Shown here: positions 30,650 through 42,869 of the stretch, piece after piece
Position numbering within the stretch: position 1 is the stretch's first letter
How the letters are laid out: the number at the start of each line of letters is the position of its first letter
Program-made: the position numbers and the translations under genes
Notes under the pieces: model-generated
Database searches by the model: none
Seen by the model: only the letters and a program-made list of their open reading frames with translations
What the model was told of the DNA's origin: nothing
Assembly: GCA_036924285.1 (NCBI GenBank)
Contig: JAYKYS010000008.1
Coordinates: 19,949,001 to 20,013,000 of the forward strand
From: Asterella californica
Taxonomy: Eukaryota; Streptophyta; Marchantiopsida; Marchantiales; Aytoniaceae
Direction of reading: 5' to 3'
DNA length: 64,000 nt

Positions 30650-31900
30650 AACTTTAGAAATTACATCAGAGCAATAGATAGAGAAAGATATGAGACTAGT
30701 ATAAATCAGAATCAACGAGGACACTTCAGTCCAACTTGGAAACTTTTGTTACTGGTCATGTTCTTCACTAGGTGGGTCCTCCCTCATGCAGCTTCGATTT
30801 TATTAGTTCATTCAAAAGTTACATGAAACTGAAATTGATTAGTTAATTGTTAATTGTTAATATATAGATCTAGTCCGTGAAAAGGTTGGTGATGCGCTTG
30901 ATGTTGTGTGGGACTCACAGAAAATAAATGAGTCCGAAGAGGAGAATAATAAGTTAAGCCATGCCAAAGCAAGTAATCTCTTTCAGTTCACACATCTGAG
31001 AAAACTTGGAACTTTGATGGAGTCTTCAGAGCTTCCACAAGAACTGGTCTCAGATAATCGATAAACTCCAGTACACGATCAACTCACTGTGAAAATGTAC
31101 GGTTTACTTTACTGTGTATCTCAAGGACATGCGTGGTCACAGAATCACTAGCCACCGAAATATGATTAAATAATAAGTATGTCTTATTGCTCTGCATTTG
31201 CAAGAAAACAAGAAATGGAAAGAGTGGTAGTTTCCCACTTGGATTTGGCATGCCTTTTCAAAATACTACTCCCATATTTACTTTTACTTTTTACTTTCTC
31301 TGCAGCACCAATTGGATAGTCTCGCAAGTCCATTGTTTGTGCAGCAGCACCTTGTTTGGAAAGCTTTTGAATCACCCAATTCCTCCTTTAGAATCTTGTT
31401 GTTGACTGGACTCTCCGTTCACAGGCGTCCGTTCAGTTTGGCGGAGAAACACGTGGGGAACGCAAGTTCTAGAATACTTTGCGGCTTCTTGAAGCAAAAG
31501 CTTGTTGCCGGATGGATACAACTGCGGTAGCCTGTTTGTTCCCTCGAGTGGCCGCCTGGAACAAACAAACGACCTGTTGTCAAGCAGATCTCTACCGCAG
31601 ATACCTGTGCTGCAGGTGGACGTGGGAAAGTGAGCTTTGTTCACCTGAAGAAGGTGTGTCGTAGTAATGATGGTCTTACAGGTGGCCAGCACCATCTTGT
31701 TGTCTACATTCTAGGTCCACACTGGCTCTACACGATACGACCGGGCGTCTAGAACAGTCTCGTAGGTCGTCGCTTTTGCCAGTAGGAATCTTAGTATCTG
31801 TATTTTCGTAACAGACATGTCGAGGGGACAGTGATCGGTCGCAATGTGGTAGCAGCCCATGTCGCAGGCCGCAGGGGTGCTTAGGCTTCTAGTAGGAACT
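30650..31900. other. Spacer, no gene recognised
   Basis: Short frames only. GTTTGTTCC and GGAACAAAC form a small inverted repeat near 31527-31566. I saw no conserved protein motif. Confidence 0.45.
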
Positions 31901-31912
31901 CAGTTGCTTGAC

Positions 31913-31998
31913 AGATAATTACTTCATCATACCCCAAAAGGAGAAGTACTACTTCCGGCCATCCCATGTTCTGATAATTACTTGATCATACCTCCACT
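31913..31998. repeat. TIR-like end with paired TTGATCATACC motifs (right)
   Basis: Begins CAGATAATTACTTC and contains two ATAATTACTT-type repeats ahead of ATCATACC. It is the inverted counterpart of 28493-28576 along its whole length, with scattered differences. GTTGCTTGA lies directly before it. Confidence 0.7.
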
Positions 31999-31999
31999 G

Positions 32000-33500
32000 T
32001 CTGTAATGGGTGTAACTGATGACGTGTAGGTACCAAAGAAGCAACCGTTCTTCTATCGATCGCTGAGCAAGAGTGAAAGTTGCGAAGTCATAGTCACGGT
32101 CACGGCTGTTTCAACTACAGTGATGCAGGAATGTCACTGCTGTTTCAATTACATTGAAGCTCTAGTGCAGCGCGCGAGTCTGATTTGAAACTAGAAGAGC
32201 AACTGGAAGATGTAGTGACATTTAGGGCTGAGTATAGAAGGAACTCGTCGATGCTGCAATGTGTTCAATGGCTGAACTAGAAGAAGGTACTAGTGATGTG
32301 TCATGTATGTGAGTGGAAGTTTGTTTTCAACGGATTATGAGGAGCATAGACTGTTTGTTATCATACTCGTCTTGCAGCTGGTGAGGATGCAACAAGCACG
32401 TGATTGATAGTGCAAGTAGTCCGTCTGTGCGGAAGTCTTTAACACATAATCAGTCCATCGAAGATCGGCACATCTGGCACTTATTTGGACAGAGAGGGAG
32501 GCAAACGGCAATATAGATTTCATATAGCATTGACCGATGAGTCCATGAAGCATAGATCTGAAGAGTTGTTGTCCATCGCACTTGTATGGGGCGTTGGAAA
32601 GAAGCTGGTTAGAATGAAAGTCGGTCCGAAATGCTACCTCCTGATTTGCAAGTGAAACAACTGAACGAAGTTTCTCAAGATAGTTGACGGTTCAAAATCA
32701 GTTTGAACGCTAAGCATAATAGGTTTATAATTTTTGATCTCGAACGGCTAGACGAGTTTGTAGATGCAGTCGATGATTTGACGACAGCGATGAAGGGTTG
32801 GTACGTTTTATCCGTATGTGACAGATCGATCATACTTTAAAGATATTCACATATCAACAAATCTTTGTGTACACATACTTTCTCGAGAGGGACAGGATAT
32901 TCTAGCTGTGAAGCAATCTGTGTGATAAGATACGCGTGTGAACGATACATCGATGCTAACACGATTCTCTCAATGCCGAATTCGATACAAACTAGAGGTT
33001 GAACATTGAAATCGAGCACCTAGATACACGAGCAAAACACAAAGTTACTCGAGTGTAAACACTTCCTAACTACAAATTTCAGAAGTTCTCTTTTCTTCGA
33101 TAAGGATCACTATACTAATCTCGAGTCTTAGCGACATTAATTTCTCAAATTCATCAATTCCTCAATGTCTTACACTCAATAATATGCATATCATCTCGAA
33201 ATTGCTCTTTGTTCTCTTTCCAGTCTCCGTCTCTCCTTCTCAATTTTCTCTAACGTCCTTATCACAAAAGAGTCTCCCAAACATCTTCTACCTCCTCTTG
33301 TGACAAGGTTAGGGTACAAAAAGTAACCAACTAATACCAAATAAGCAAGTGGAATCTAGAACTAGAGACAAATGTAAACTATAATGTTGATGTGTCATAA
33401 GATCCTAATCCAAATGATCGTCAAGCTATAAGAGATATCACAGTTAGCTTAGTGTGAAGGAGAAAAATAAAAAATAAAATCAAAATCCTACAAGTTTTCA
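32000..33500. other. Spacer, no gene recognised
   Basis: A short plus-strand run near 32310-32390 (WKFVF and TRLAAGE-like words) faintly resembles a copia RT start but is too weak to call. Nothing else was recognised. Confidence 0.4.
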
Positions 33501-33599
33501 ACCCCACTGTATGGGTTATCAGTTGCTCTCAGAGTCATGGTCATATACGTTCACTCTATTTTGAGAAATTTAGAATGTAAGGTCATGGAATCAACAACA

Positions 33600-33810
33600 T
33601 ACGGAGGCGCCACCCGTCACCCATACAAATTACATTTAGAAAAAATCATGTCTCCTGTATCTAAGTGCAATCGTAGTTACACTCATCATAATCCTCCTTG
33701 CGGAGGCCGGTATGTAGTGAGAACCATTGCTCATAGTTGGATTTGAACCTTGGGCCTCTCCGATTCAAGACAAGTCTGTCAACCAACAACACATTATAAG
33801 TTGTTGTACA
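33600..33810 (-). repeat. SINE- or tRNA-like segment with a B box (candidate)
   Basis: On the minus strand GGTTCAAATCC (33739-33749) matches the pol III B box consensus. About 35 bp upstream, TGGTTGACAGAC resembles a degenerate A box. The segment does not fold into a proper tRNA by eye. A tRNA-derived SINE is the simplest reading. Ends are not defined. Confidence 0.35.
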
Positions 33811-34400
33811 GAAAGAAAACACAATAAGTGTGAAGATTTTTACCTTTGTGAGTTTTAATTGTCCTTCACTACTTCTAGTCTTCATATGTTTACCACTATA
33901 GACCCATTCTCACCAGTACAAAATCCTACGGATACTTTGTACTACAACCTACGCTTTAGAATTTTAATATCCACAATCTGACCTCCCTATCACTGCACTA
34001 ACTTCACAGTTCATTAAAACTTGTTTTTAACTTAATTACATATAGCAGATTTTTCTCGTTGAAGATTATTTTCATGAATCCGAACATGTCTCGACGCTCA
34101 ACTCGACGAGCATTACAACATGATATTTTTAGATTCGTAGGTCCAATTTTTTCCTCTTTCAAGCAGAGGCCCAACTTAACCTAGAGTGTTTCTAACCAAG
34201 GGTCTAGCTTAAGCTAGGAGGCAGCTGCTTAAGGACCCTACTTGCATTCTAGCCACAGTGCACATTTTCTACACATAAAATAGCTTGCAACACGAGACCG
34301 GGTTAGAACTGGATCGAGCATACATATTCACTACTGTAACAAACGATTTTCAGAAGTCATCAAGCATGCAATTCACCCTCTTCCAAGTTCAGAAGAGAGG
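33811..34400. other. Spacer, no gene seen
   Basis: A stretch at 34195-34245 carries the AGCTTAAGCT palindrome and AGGCAGCTGC-like words that also occur in the LTR of element A. This may be an old LTR scrap. Confidence 0.35.
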
Positions 34401-34412
34401 AAACATACATGG

Positions 34413-34468
34413 CTTTTAATTTATGTCCTAACTCTTTCTCTTAGAGGGATTAGAACATAAATTAAAAG
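34413..34468. repeat. Inverted repeat with 14-bp perfect stem
   Basis: CTTTTAATTTATGT (34413-34426) pairs with ACATAAATTAAAAG (34455-34468). Inner bases CCTAA and TTAG extend the stem with a bulge. It could be a tiny MITE or hairpin RNA source. Confidence 0.75.
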
Positions 34469-36415
34469 TTAAGAAATTAGAAATATTTGTATTCATGGAA
34501 GGTTTAAACCTTAATATGAAAACGAGGTTCAGTCTGCGAGACTAACTTATGGGTTTTCTTTACCTGCACAATGTGTAATGAAGTGAACCAAGTTGTTTTC
34601 ATTTTAGCATTGCAACTGATAATTTAAATTTAATCAAATAAATTTATATATTTTATCACTAGCACTCATGTTTTCTCAAATGTTGAGCACCAGACGACTC
34701 CATTTGTTAATGTAATTTTTACTAAACATTTTGAAGTTAATTTTCAACCAATCTCTCATGATGATTTTGTGACATGTTTGTACGTTTTTCTTCTTCTCCT
34801 TGGCAAGAAGTGGAGTTTCTGTGCATATTCTAAAGAAGCATGTACCCTACTTTGCCATGAGATTTTCGTCCCGCTCTAACGCCTCTCACCTTCCTCTCTG
34901 TTCACTCGATCCTGCCATTAGCATGTATATTCTTTTGAAACGGTCTAATAAATTATTTTTTATAATATTTCTGATAACAGAACTTTCACATCAGTTTTTG
35001 TATTTGGATCAGTCAGAATGAAATGTCTTTGGCTTATCTTCCGGCAGAATTATTATGCGCTGTTTCTTAAGCAGGTGTAACATAGTGATGTTAATTTATC
35101 TGCCATTTGGAATATTTAGACCCTGAACGAACTATTTTGTTGATTTCTATGAAATCTAAATTGACCATCGAGATTATCTCTATCTCGCCGTCCGAAAATC
35201 AGCAAAAGTATCAGCCAAATATAAATGGTTTATGGTATACAAATACCATAAACACTATTCAACTTGAACCACATGAATGGGCAAATCATTCAAAAAATTG
35301 TTCGGTAGTTTCGGTCACTGACCATAATGACGCGAAACCCTTTCGTGGAATATATAAACTTGTAAGGGATTGTTCCATCTAGCCATACGTTGTGCTATTA
35401 TTTACCACAGACTTTGTATGTATTAACGAAATACAAGATTTGTCGCCGTTCTGATCTTAAAGTACAGAGGAATATCAATCCAAGAGCAATTTGGACGGAA
35501 TACTGTAACATGTCAAGAGCACTTTGAAATTCTTCATAGAGCAGCGATAAAATGAGTTATGTGAGGGTGTTAATTGCTATAGAGTTTAGTGAATCTAGTT
35601 TTTAGATGCTAACCAGTGAAATGATATCAAAGAAGCAATTACACTGTTTTAGAACAGCAGTGAGACGTCAGAGAAAAAATATAAGACTTAAGTGTTTTTT
35701 ATCCTCCCTGTCTTATATATTCTTTTGCTCGAATACTAGGTGTAAAGAACTTTTTAGACTGAATAGGTATTATGGTATAAAGGATCCGACATTATGTAAC
35801 CATTAAACCACAAGTCTCACTATACCGACGATGAGATATCCTCTCGAAATCAGTTTCAGTTAAACATTTTTACAGTTAGCTATTACGGGTTACCCCAGTA
35901 AAATTCACTTCGGGTGTTTTCATTCTTTGTAAAAAATTGATGATTTAAATGATAAGTCTTTAGATCTACAAAATGAGCCATAAATATCTTTAAACTGACA
36001 TTTGACGGCTTACAAAAAAGCAACAAAATTTGCTGTAATCAATGTAATGTACATCATAAACAAAAACTATACTTATTTTTTATAATTTAAAAAGTTCTCT
36101 TGTTGAGAGGAGTCTCATTGTAATCTTGTTAAGATAATCTTGAGTCTCACTGTAATCTAAAAAATAATCGTGTTATACTGATCAACATACTTGAAACTGA
36201 AATTAATTTCACTGGAATGTTATTTAAGAGTTTTTGCTAAAATTCATAAAAGAATTCTATATTTCTGGTAAAAACTCCAAGTCTGTCTCCCGAGACACAG
36301 ACCTCAACCACCTGAACTAACAAACGTTTGATACAAAGAACTTTTGTCGCATATACATATAGTGCATTTTGTGTTTTAATCCAATATTGAAACAAGGAAG
36401 TTGATAAGATCATAG
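34469..36415. other. AT-rich spacer, no gene seen
   Basis: Only short frames without recognised motifs. Confidence 0.5.
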
Positions 36416-36900
36416 GAAGGACCGTGCGACCGGTTTATGTTGATACCGGTATACTGTATAGCAGTTTCCAGTTCCGGAGTTCCGAGTCCGTGAACGTGGA
36501 TGATGTCAGCAAGGATCACGACCCTTCACGGCCGCCAGGAAGGTCGCGGTAAGGACTGCGGTACGTATCTTCCGTGATACGTGACGCTCATGTGGTACAG
36601 TTACTATGTCTGATCACTCCACCTTTCCCAGTTACTTGGAGGCAGCCATTGTTTGGGAGATAAAAGCTCCAAGGAAAACAGCCCGAGCCTCACGCCTCCC
36701 TCCTTCCTTTCCTTTCCTTTTTTTTTTTTTTTTTTTTTTCCACTCACATCTCGCACGGCAGTACTCTCTGTAGATCTTTCACAGCACCGATAGGACGACC
36801 AGCGCCGGTTCAGTCGGGCTGCGGTAAAACGAACTAAGATCTTTTCTTACCATCCATGGTCCATCCATAACTGGTTGTTATACAGGTATGACTTGCTTTG
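36416..36900 (+). promoter_or_regulatory. Promoter-like GC-richer island with pyrimidine tract (candidate)
   Basis: This stands out from AT-rich surroundings. It contains GATAAAAG-like TATA (36660), a CT-rich tract running into about 23 T (36700-36740), and a possible splice donor ACAGGTATGA near 36885. Together this resembles a plant core promoter, 5' leader and leader intron start, but no coding exon follows that I can recognise. Confidence 0.3.
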
Positions 36901-39900
36901 ACCGGTTTCTTTGACCGATTACCGTATCTATAGGGAAAAATTAACACAGAACCGAAACCGTTCTCATACATATTAGAGGGTGTAAAAGTTAAGAAAAATA
37001 ATCCATAACTCTTTAACCTTAATATATAATACGAAGGGAAGGGTAATTTTATTCAGAGTCCGTAATTCATGCCCGCCAGATTTAGAGAGAGAGAGATTTT
37101 AAGTTCAATTCAAATTTGAAAAAATATGAACAAGATGAGAATAATCAATGCTTCGGCGTATTTTGCTATGATGAATTCTTCTTGTTTTCGTACGGATGAG
37201 AATTACATGCTTTAAATATGCTTGTGTAAGATTTTCAAGTCGACACATTTAAGTTTCGACCGTAGATCGAAACAAAATCTCACCTCCAAAAGTATAAAAA
37301 ACCAGTAAAATTTGAAAGCATGTAGCATCGCGAGTATAGTTTCAAATCTCATGATTCTAATTTCTCTGAAAATTTGTTCTCGTGATGTTCAACAAGATCA
37401 AAAATGTTACAAACTGAACTGTCTGCAAGAAGTTACGCCGAGCCAAAATACTCTTAAAATTGCTGATTCACTCCAGTTCGAAACAACATCTATCTCTTAG
37501 ATCGAAACGAATTGTTTCGATCTAGACTGTTTGGACCTATAAAAAATCAATGTGATTATTAGCAACATTACTATCATTATGTGTTTATCATACACAACAT
37601 TATCATTGACAGGAGATGCTCAGATGCTCTTTCCTTTGTAAGATTTGATTGGATATTTCCATCCATCGGTTATTCATGAATGCACATTTATCCTCTTCAT
37701 CTACAAATGAAAAGAGCTTAAATACATGTTCAATGTATTACCTAACCCTTCCGTTTGAAAAGATTAAGGAATAAATTGATAAATAAGAAATCATATTTTC
37801 TCATTCGACTATGGTTGGATCTTTATTCTCTGAAGGATGAGTATATCATGCTCTTCACCTATAGGTTTAATTATGATCATGGATTTAAATGTAGAATTAA
37901 CCCTAATCTACTTTAAATCATAACATAGTTCTAATTGACCTAATATCTTGATTCTCTCGAAACTCTATTTTGCACCCTACTTCATATGATATCTAAATCC
38001 CAAACCCACATGTACTATAAACAGTACGTTCCAGGGTACGTTATTTAGTCCATATTTAATATTGACGTCTATTTCATTCTAAAGTAAAACATAAATGCTC
38101 TAAGTATATCTTAAACATTAACATTATAAGTATAATGTGTTATATTGCGTTCTCTATTCTATATTCTCTATTCTCTAAAGAACTGGTCAATTCTATAGTA
38201 GATTAGAAAAACCGGTTTCAGAGTTGTATGTTAATATTAGGTAGCACAAATTAGTGGTGATTATTCTGTGACAGCAGTAAATAACATATAACCCAATTGC
38301 AAGACCTATGATAACATTTTTCATATACTTATATCCATACACAAATTATACTGGACCTGAAGTTTTGTATGACATATATATTAGAAACTCATTCAATGTA
38401 TCTAAATGTTAACATATTACAAGAACTGAACTGAAAAGAGTGAAAGTGGTTATCATCAGTTGAAAATTTGTTCTCCTGCAGTTGGATTTACCGATATTTT
38501 ACTGTACTACTAAAACTTGTATTCAGTGTGACCTACTGTCACAGGTTTCGTTCAAGCCTGTAAACCTTCATTTACGGTCACTAACTAATCAGTCATTTCC
38601 CATGGCAGGAATCGTGGTGAAATATACTGCACACCTGCAATTACGTAAATGCAAAGTAACACGGTGGGTCTCCACGTCTCCACCATGAAACGCAGGCATT
38701 CTTGCAGAAGCAAAGATATCACTTTGTTTGAGACCGTCAGGCACAAGACAGCGTCTGCGTATCAGGGAAGTCTTGAAAAGCTGGTACATTTTCCATTGGA
38801 TGCGCGCCCATAGTCACAAATCTACCTACCTTTCGCTGGTATGGGTAAGGCACACGAGACGCGGAAACCTGGAGCCGCAGTGCGAACCAAATGAGATGAG
38901 ACGAGCCAAAGGCAGTTTCATCTGGGGATGAAAGTGACATCTTTAGACACTCTCATCGAAACTCTGTTACGGTGGCTTAAATGCGTTCCTCAACAGGCGA
39001 TCTGCGCAAGTGCTAAATTTAAGCTTCCATGTATTCCGCTTGCATTGGGATCTGCTCGCTAGAGTTTTTCTCTTTCGCCTGTTCGACTTCGCTTCTTGTT
39101 GTGGTTGTAGCCTCGAGACTAGCAAAATTTATGCCCGACTGGAATTACAAAAATGATAACTATACTTGATTACGCAAGACAGATGCGATTACTGACGAGG
39201 AGGAGCAGGATCTCGCTTGTAATCCGGAGGACCCGCAAATGAACAACGATGCTACCGGTGTTCATTTCGTCTGTCAGCCTTCATGTAAATTTCGAACCGC
39301 ATTTCACGGTATGTACTTAATACTCTTAGAGATATAATACGAGAAGCCGTTAATCGTTCTGTCGATATGGTTACACCAGTCGGTGTACACGCACTGGTTC
39401 ACCCATATGCATGCATATGAGAGCTGGTGGCAGCGATCCCGAGACTTGGGCTACGGTTTTTGCTGTTCGGTGATGCAAGAAGCTAGATCATTCATTTCGA
39501 GAGATTGCTACCTGCATGCTCTTCAAGTTGCAAACATGTCTCCATGGCCAGGGAAATGCAGTACCAGCAGATAGGCTCAGCAAATAGTGTAACTCCTGTT
39601 CACTTCCGGATGTACAGTTTTGAACTTCAGACAGTAATCAGAGAAGAAGCTGACCTAGAGAGTGGTTGAATATGTTTGTGAAGTTGGGCCATGCGCATGA
39701 AACATATTCCGAACGACTCTAGAAGCCCAAGTCGCTAACAAAGTTAGACAGAATGACTTGAAATTTAATGTTCAGATTCTGAAGCTCTCAGTCACCTCAT
39801 ACACAGATAGCAACGTGTGCCGCCAGTTTTTGTCACAAGTTGACGAGTTGAGAACTTCATTTATTTGACATCAAACTGTGGAAACCTTCTTTGTTAATAA

Positions 39901-42000
39901 CCGTGTCACGTATGCAAGCCTGTTATTCAGGAGCCAATGTATTACCTATCTAAATTTGAGGTGTTCCCAGTTGCAAAACATCGTTTGCTGTAAAGTTGCA
40001 CGGAATCCGATATGGATCTAGAGGGGAAACTGAAGAATTGACAATCTGTTCCAGAAGTCGAATTCAGTCTTGTCACGAGTACCATGTCACGAGAAGAATT
40101 CGCTTATATCGGTTTGCCTTGGCTCTTTGCAAAGAAAGGTAATCATCGACAGAATTATTAGAGAAAACTGATAACTATGTGAAATCCCTGGGTACTGATC
40201 ATGATCATGAAAAGAGCCATGTAACCGAGATCTACAAAGCTGGCAATGTAAGGCAAGTAAGAAACAACTAGAGAAAATGAGAAAAACTTTTCGATGGATT
40301 GTAATGTTACACCACTGTTCTGCTCACGAACAAAGACATGCTGAAAGTAGAGTTCCGTAGACTGCGAGTTCATGCTAGGTTGAAAGAGGTCCGAGAAGGA
40401 ACCTCTGATCTGACAGTGCAACGATGCAGAAAAGTAGGAGCTGTGGGCAGCTGCAAGTCTCTGTTTCACGGTTTCAGCAGCAGAGATGACTTTCCCCCAT
40501 TGATCTTGTTTTCTCTGGCCCTTACATTGATCAGTTTACTGACAGCCATTTGAGCTGCTTGACTTCTAGACGAGAATCTCTGGAGCCCCTGCCTCTCTGG
40601 CTCATCGAGGAACTCCTCTCAACTTTTGATGCACACATCTGAGAGACTACGGTATTCCTATTGCCCATCAAGCACTACTGCAACGATATCATCACGTATA
40701 CTGGAGACTCCTTGTTCTCAAAATCAAAAGAAACATCAATAATTGGTTGGTATTAATCAGTTCAGGCTAACGGCCTACATAGCCACGAGATGAGATGGTA
40801 CTTGCAGGACAGATGTGCTGCTCATCATTGACAGCCCAAATCAAAACCCTTTGGTCACGACCTACACTGTACATTCGTGGAGCCACAAAGGTGTGGTTTC
40901 CTCGGTTACCTGTGCAGGCGGTAACCTTGCACAATGGACTTTATAGTGATCGATGTCTTGCCCTATAGCGTTCGTAAAATGCGATTAGTGGAGCAGAATG
41001 AGGACTTAGCCCCTGGAAGATAGCGAGTGTCGCGAAGGCCACAGCTCCGGTAGAGCGTGTTTGCTGCTCGACGCAGCAACAAGCGAACAATCGATCGTTC
41101 GCAGCGACTTACACCAAGGACGTGAATGAGCAGAATGCCATGCGCGTTGAGAGTTTAGAAGGAGAACGCGTAGATTTCCGATCAGCCTAAAAGTGCCAAA
41201 ATGCAAATCGAAAAGAGCAGGATAACCATATAGAGTCGATTGTGCAGCCCTGCCTTCGGATACATGGAAGTAGTAGTGCAAAAGGTAGATTCTGAGGGGC
41301 CACCGACGTCTCTCTTCTCAGACGGTCCAAGAAGGAGCAGGTGAAGACCTATGATGCACCAATTTCGCGCCAGAATGACAGAGCATATCAGTAGACCGAC
41401 CATCAGCCAAAGGGAGCTTGAAGAAAACACTCGTCCTCGGCTATGCAAAACACTGGAAGATAACGAAGAAAATTTGATGATGCTGAAGGCGGGAGTCCAA
41501 GAGGGTCCAGCGGGAACCACAGAAGAGTAGTGAAGCAGGCTCAGTGGAACTCGTGGGCAACAGGTACGCTTCGAGCAACCAGATGAAGAGAAGTGAGCCA
41601 GCGCAAAAACCGTTACTAATAGGAGGAAACAAAACAATGGAGAAGGACGCGCATAAAATTGCAACACGTTAACTCTACTCATATTTCAAAATTTCACTTG
41701 AAGGATGTTGACCCTAGCTAGGCGAAGTCCTTTCTCGATCATGCTATCACCTTCCGTTTTTGCTCCTCGCTACCTAAGGCTATGAAAATGTTTGTTTTGC
41801 TAACGTTCTACTCTGTTTGATGTCAGCCATGCTTTCCTGATAAATCCAGGACTTCGCCAAAGTTACTATTGCACCCCTTGAAAGACTCTCATATATGGTG
41901 AACAACAGGTAGGGCTGTCTTCTTCAATTGAGCAACCTGTCCTGATGTAAGCCGTCTGTCCACTTCACTTCCGTTCTCTTCAGTTTACCAACGTGTCCTG
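36901..42000. other. AT-rich spacer, no certain gene
   Basis: No long conserved frame. TAGATCGAAAC occurs at 37265, at 37498 and inverted at 37514-37524, the last two forming an 11-bp stem. A weak WD40-like stretch on the minus strand at 40810-40985 is listed separately. A hydrophobic minus-strand frame at 41182-41682 has no recognised homology. Confidence 0.45.
40810..40985 (-). pseudogene. Possible WD40-repeat exon remnant
   Basis: The minus-strand frame contains VTACTG, then FVAPRMYSVGRDQRVLIWAV. The spacing of the GRDxRVLIW end fits the last strands of a WD40 blade. It is bounded by stops and possible splice-like AG. No second blade was found next to it. It could be chance. Confidence 0.25.
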
Positions 42001-42004
42001 ATGC

Positions 42005-42120
42005 AAGTCCTGTGCCTAAATTCGCTTCCGGACCTAGGTTGTACTCATTGACAGGTGTATTTAAGTCCTGTGCCTAAATTCGCTTCCGGACCTAGGTTGC
42101 ACTCATTGACAGGTGTATTA
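42005..42120. repeat. 58-bp perfect-type tandem duplication
   Basis: AAGTCCTGTGCCTAAATTCG starts at 42005 and again at 42063. The two 58-bp units differ at one base seen (GTTGT/GTTGC), so the duplication is recent. Confidence 0.9.
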
Positions 42121-42201
42121 GTGTTTATTGTTTCGAGCGCGTCTATCACAAAATGCAAAGCAGTTCTTTGACAGTGTACGGATTTTCCACGCAGGTACTT
42201 G

Positions 42202-42866
42202 CTACCCTAGCGTCAACTCTATTCGCGCACCCAACTATTCGCGCATTAAACTGAGCGGCAACAGAGGAGAAGTAAACATCGATGAGTGAAACTTTACATA
42301 AAACATATATTGTGAGCGAAATGCTTCCAGAAACTTACATCTGGATAGTGCATGATTAGTGTAAAATATTTATAAAATAATAAAATTTAACTTTTCATGT
42401 TTTGAGTCTCGTACGAAGTTTTATTTTAGTGACGGTTTTTTTTAAATTCAACAAGCTCATGTTTCACTAATATATTTACGAAATTCTGTTTCAGTGAAGG
42501 TTTTCATATTTCATTGGTAAATATACGGTAATGTACAGGATAGTTAATAGAACTATATATATATATTATTTTAACCAAGCTCATGTTTCACTAATATATT
42601 TATGAAATTTTGTTTCAGCGAAGGTTTTCATGTTTCATTGGTAAATACACGATAATGTACAAAATAGTTAATAGAACTATATATATATATTATTCTAACC
42701 ACCATAGTGAGCGAAAAGTTAATTAAATTAATTTCAAACTGCGTGAAAGATAAGAATAACAGTCGTTCGCTGCGCGGCATCTTTACAATGAATACTGACA
42801 ATTCTGACCATTTATGCTCACTTATCGCTCACAGGGGTGCGCGAATTGGGTTGACGCTACGGTAGT
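42202..42866. mobile_element. Non-autonomous TIR element (MITE), ~665 bp
   Basis: The left end CTACCCTAGCGTCAAC... with ATTCGCGCACCC matches the reverse complement of the right end, CTACCGTAGCGTCAAC... with ATTCGCGCACCC, over about 30 bp with few mismatches. The inside is AT-rich, has no ORF, and carries the tandem duplication below and several GTGAGCGA/TCGCTCAC words near both ends. I could not define a target-site duplication, so the superfamily is open. Confidence 0.7.
42455..42700. repeat. 122-bp tandem duplication inside the TIR element
   Basis: Units 42455-42576 and 42577-42700, each from AAGCTCATGTTTCACTAATA to a run of TATATATATA and TTCTAACC or TTTTAACC. Similarity is roughly 90% by eye. 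A degenerate third unit may lie before 42455 (ATGTTTTGAGTC...). Confidence 0.88.
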
Positions 42867-42869
42867 AGC

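Noticed and set aside
32270..32400. Faint copia RT start on the plus strand
   Set aside because: Only a few scattered residues fit, with stops between them; not enough to support a call.
33730..33810. A true tRNA gene on the minus strand
   Set aside because: Only the B box is good; acceptor and anticodon stems do not pair by eye.
36716..36741. T-run as a terminator or poly(A) tail of a retroposon
   Set aside because: It is preceded by a CT-rich tract and lies in a promoter-like island; no retroposed coding sequence or target duplication was seen.
41182..41682. 166-codon hydrophobic frame on the minus strand
   Set aside because: It has no recognised domain, includes frequent Ser/Leu/Cys runs typical of random frames, and has no gene-like context.
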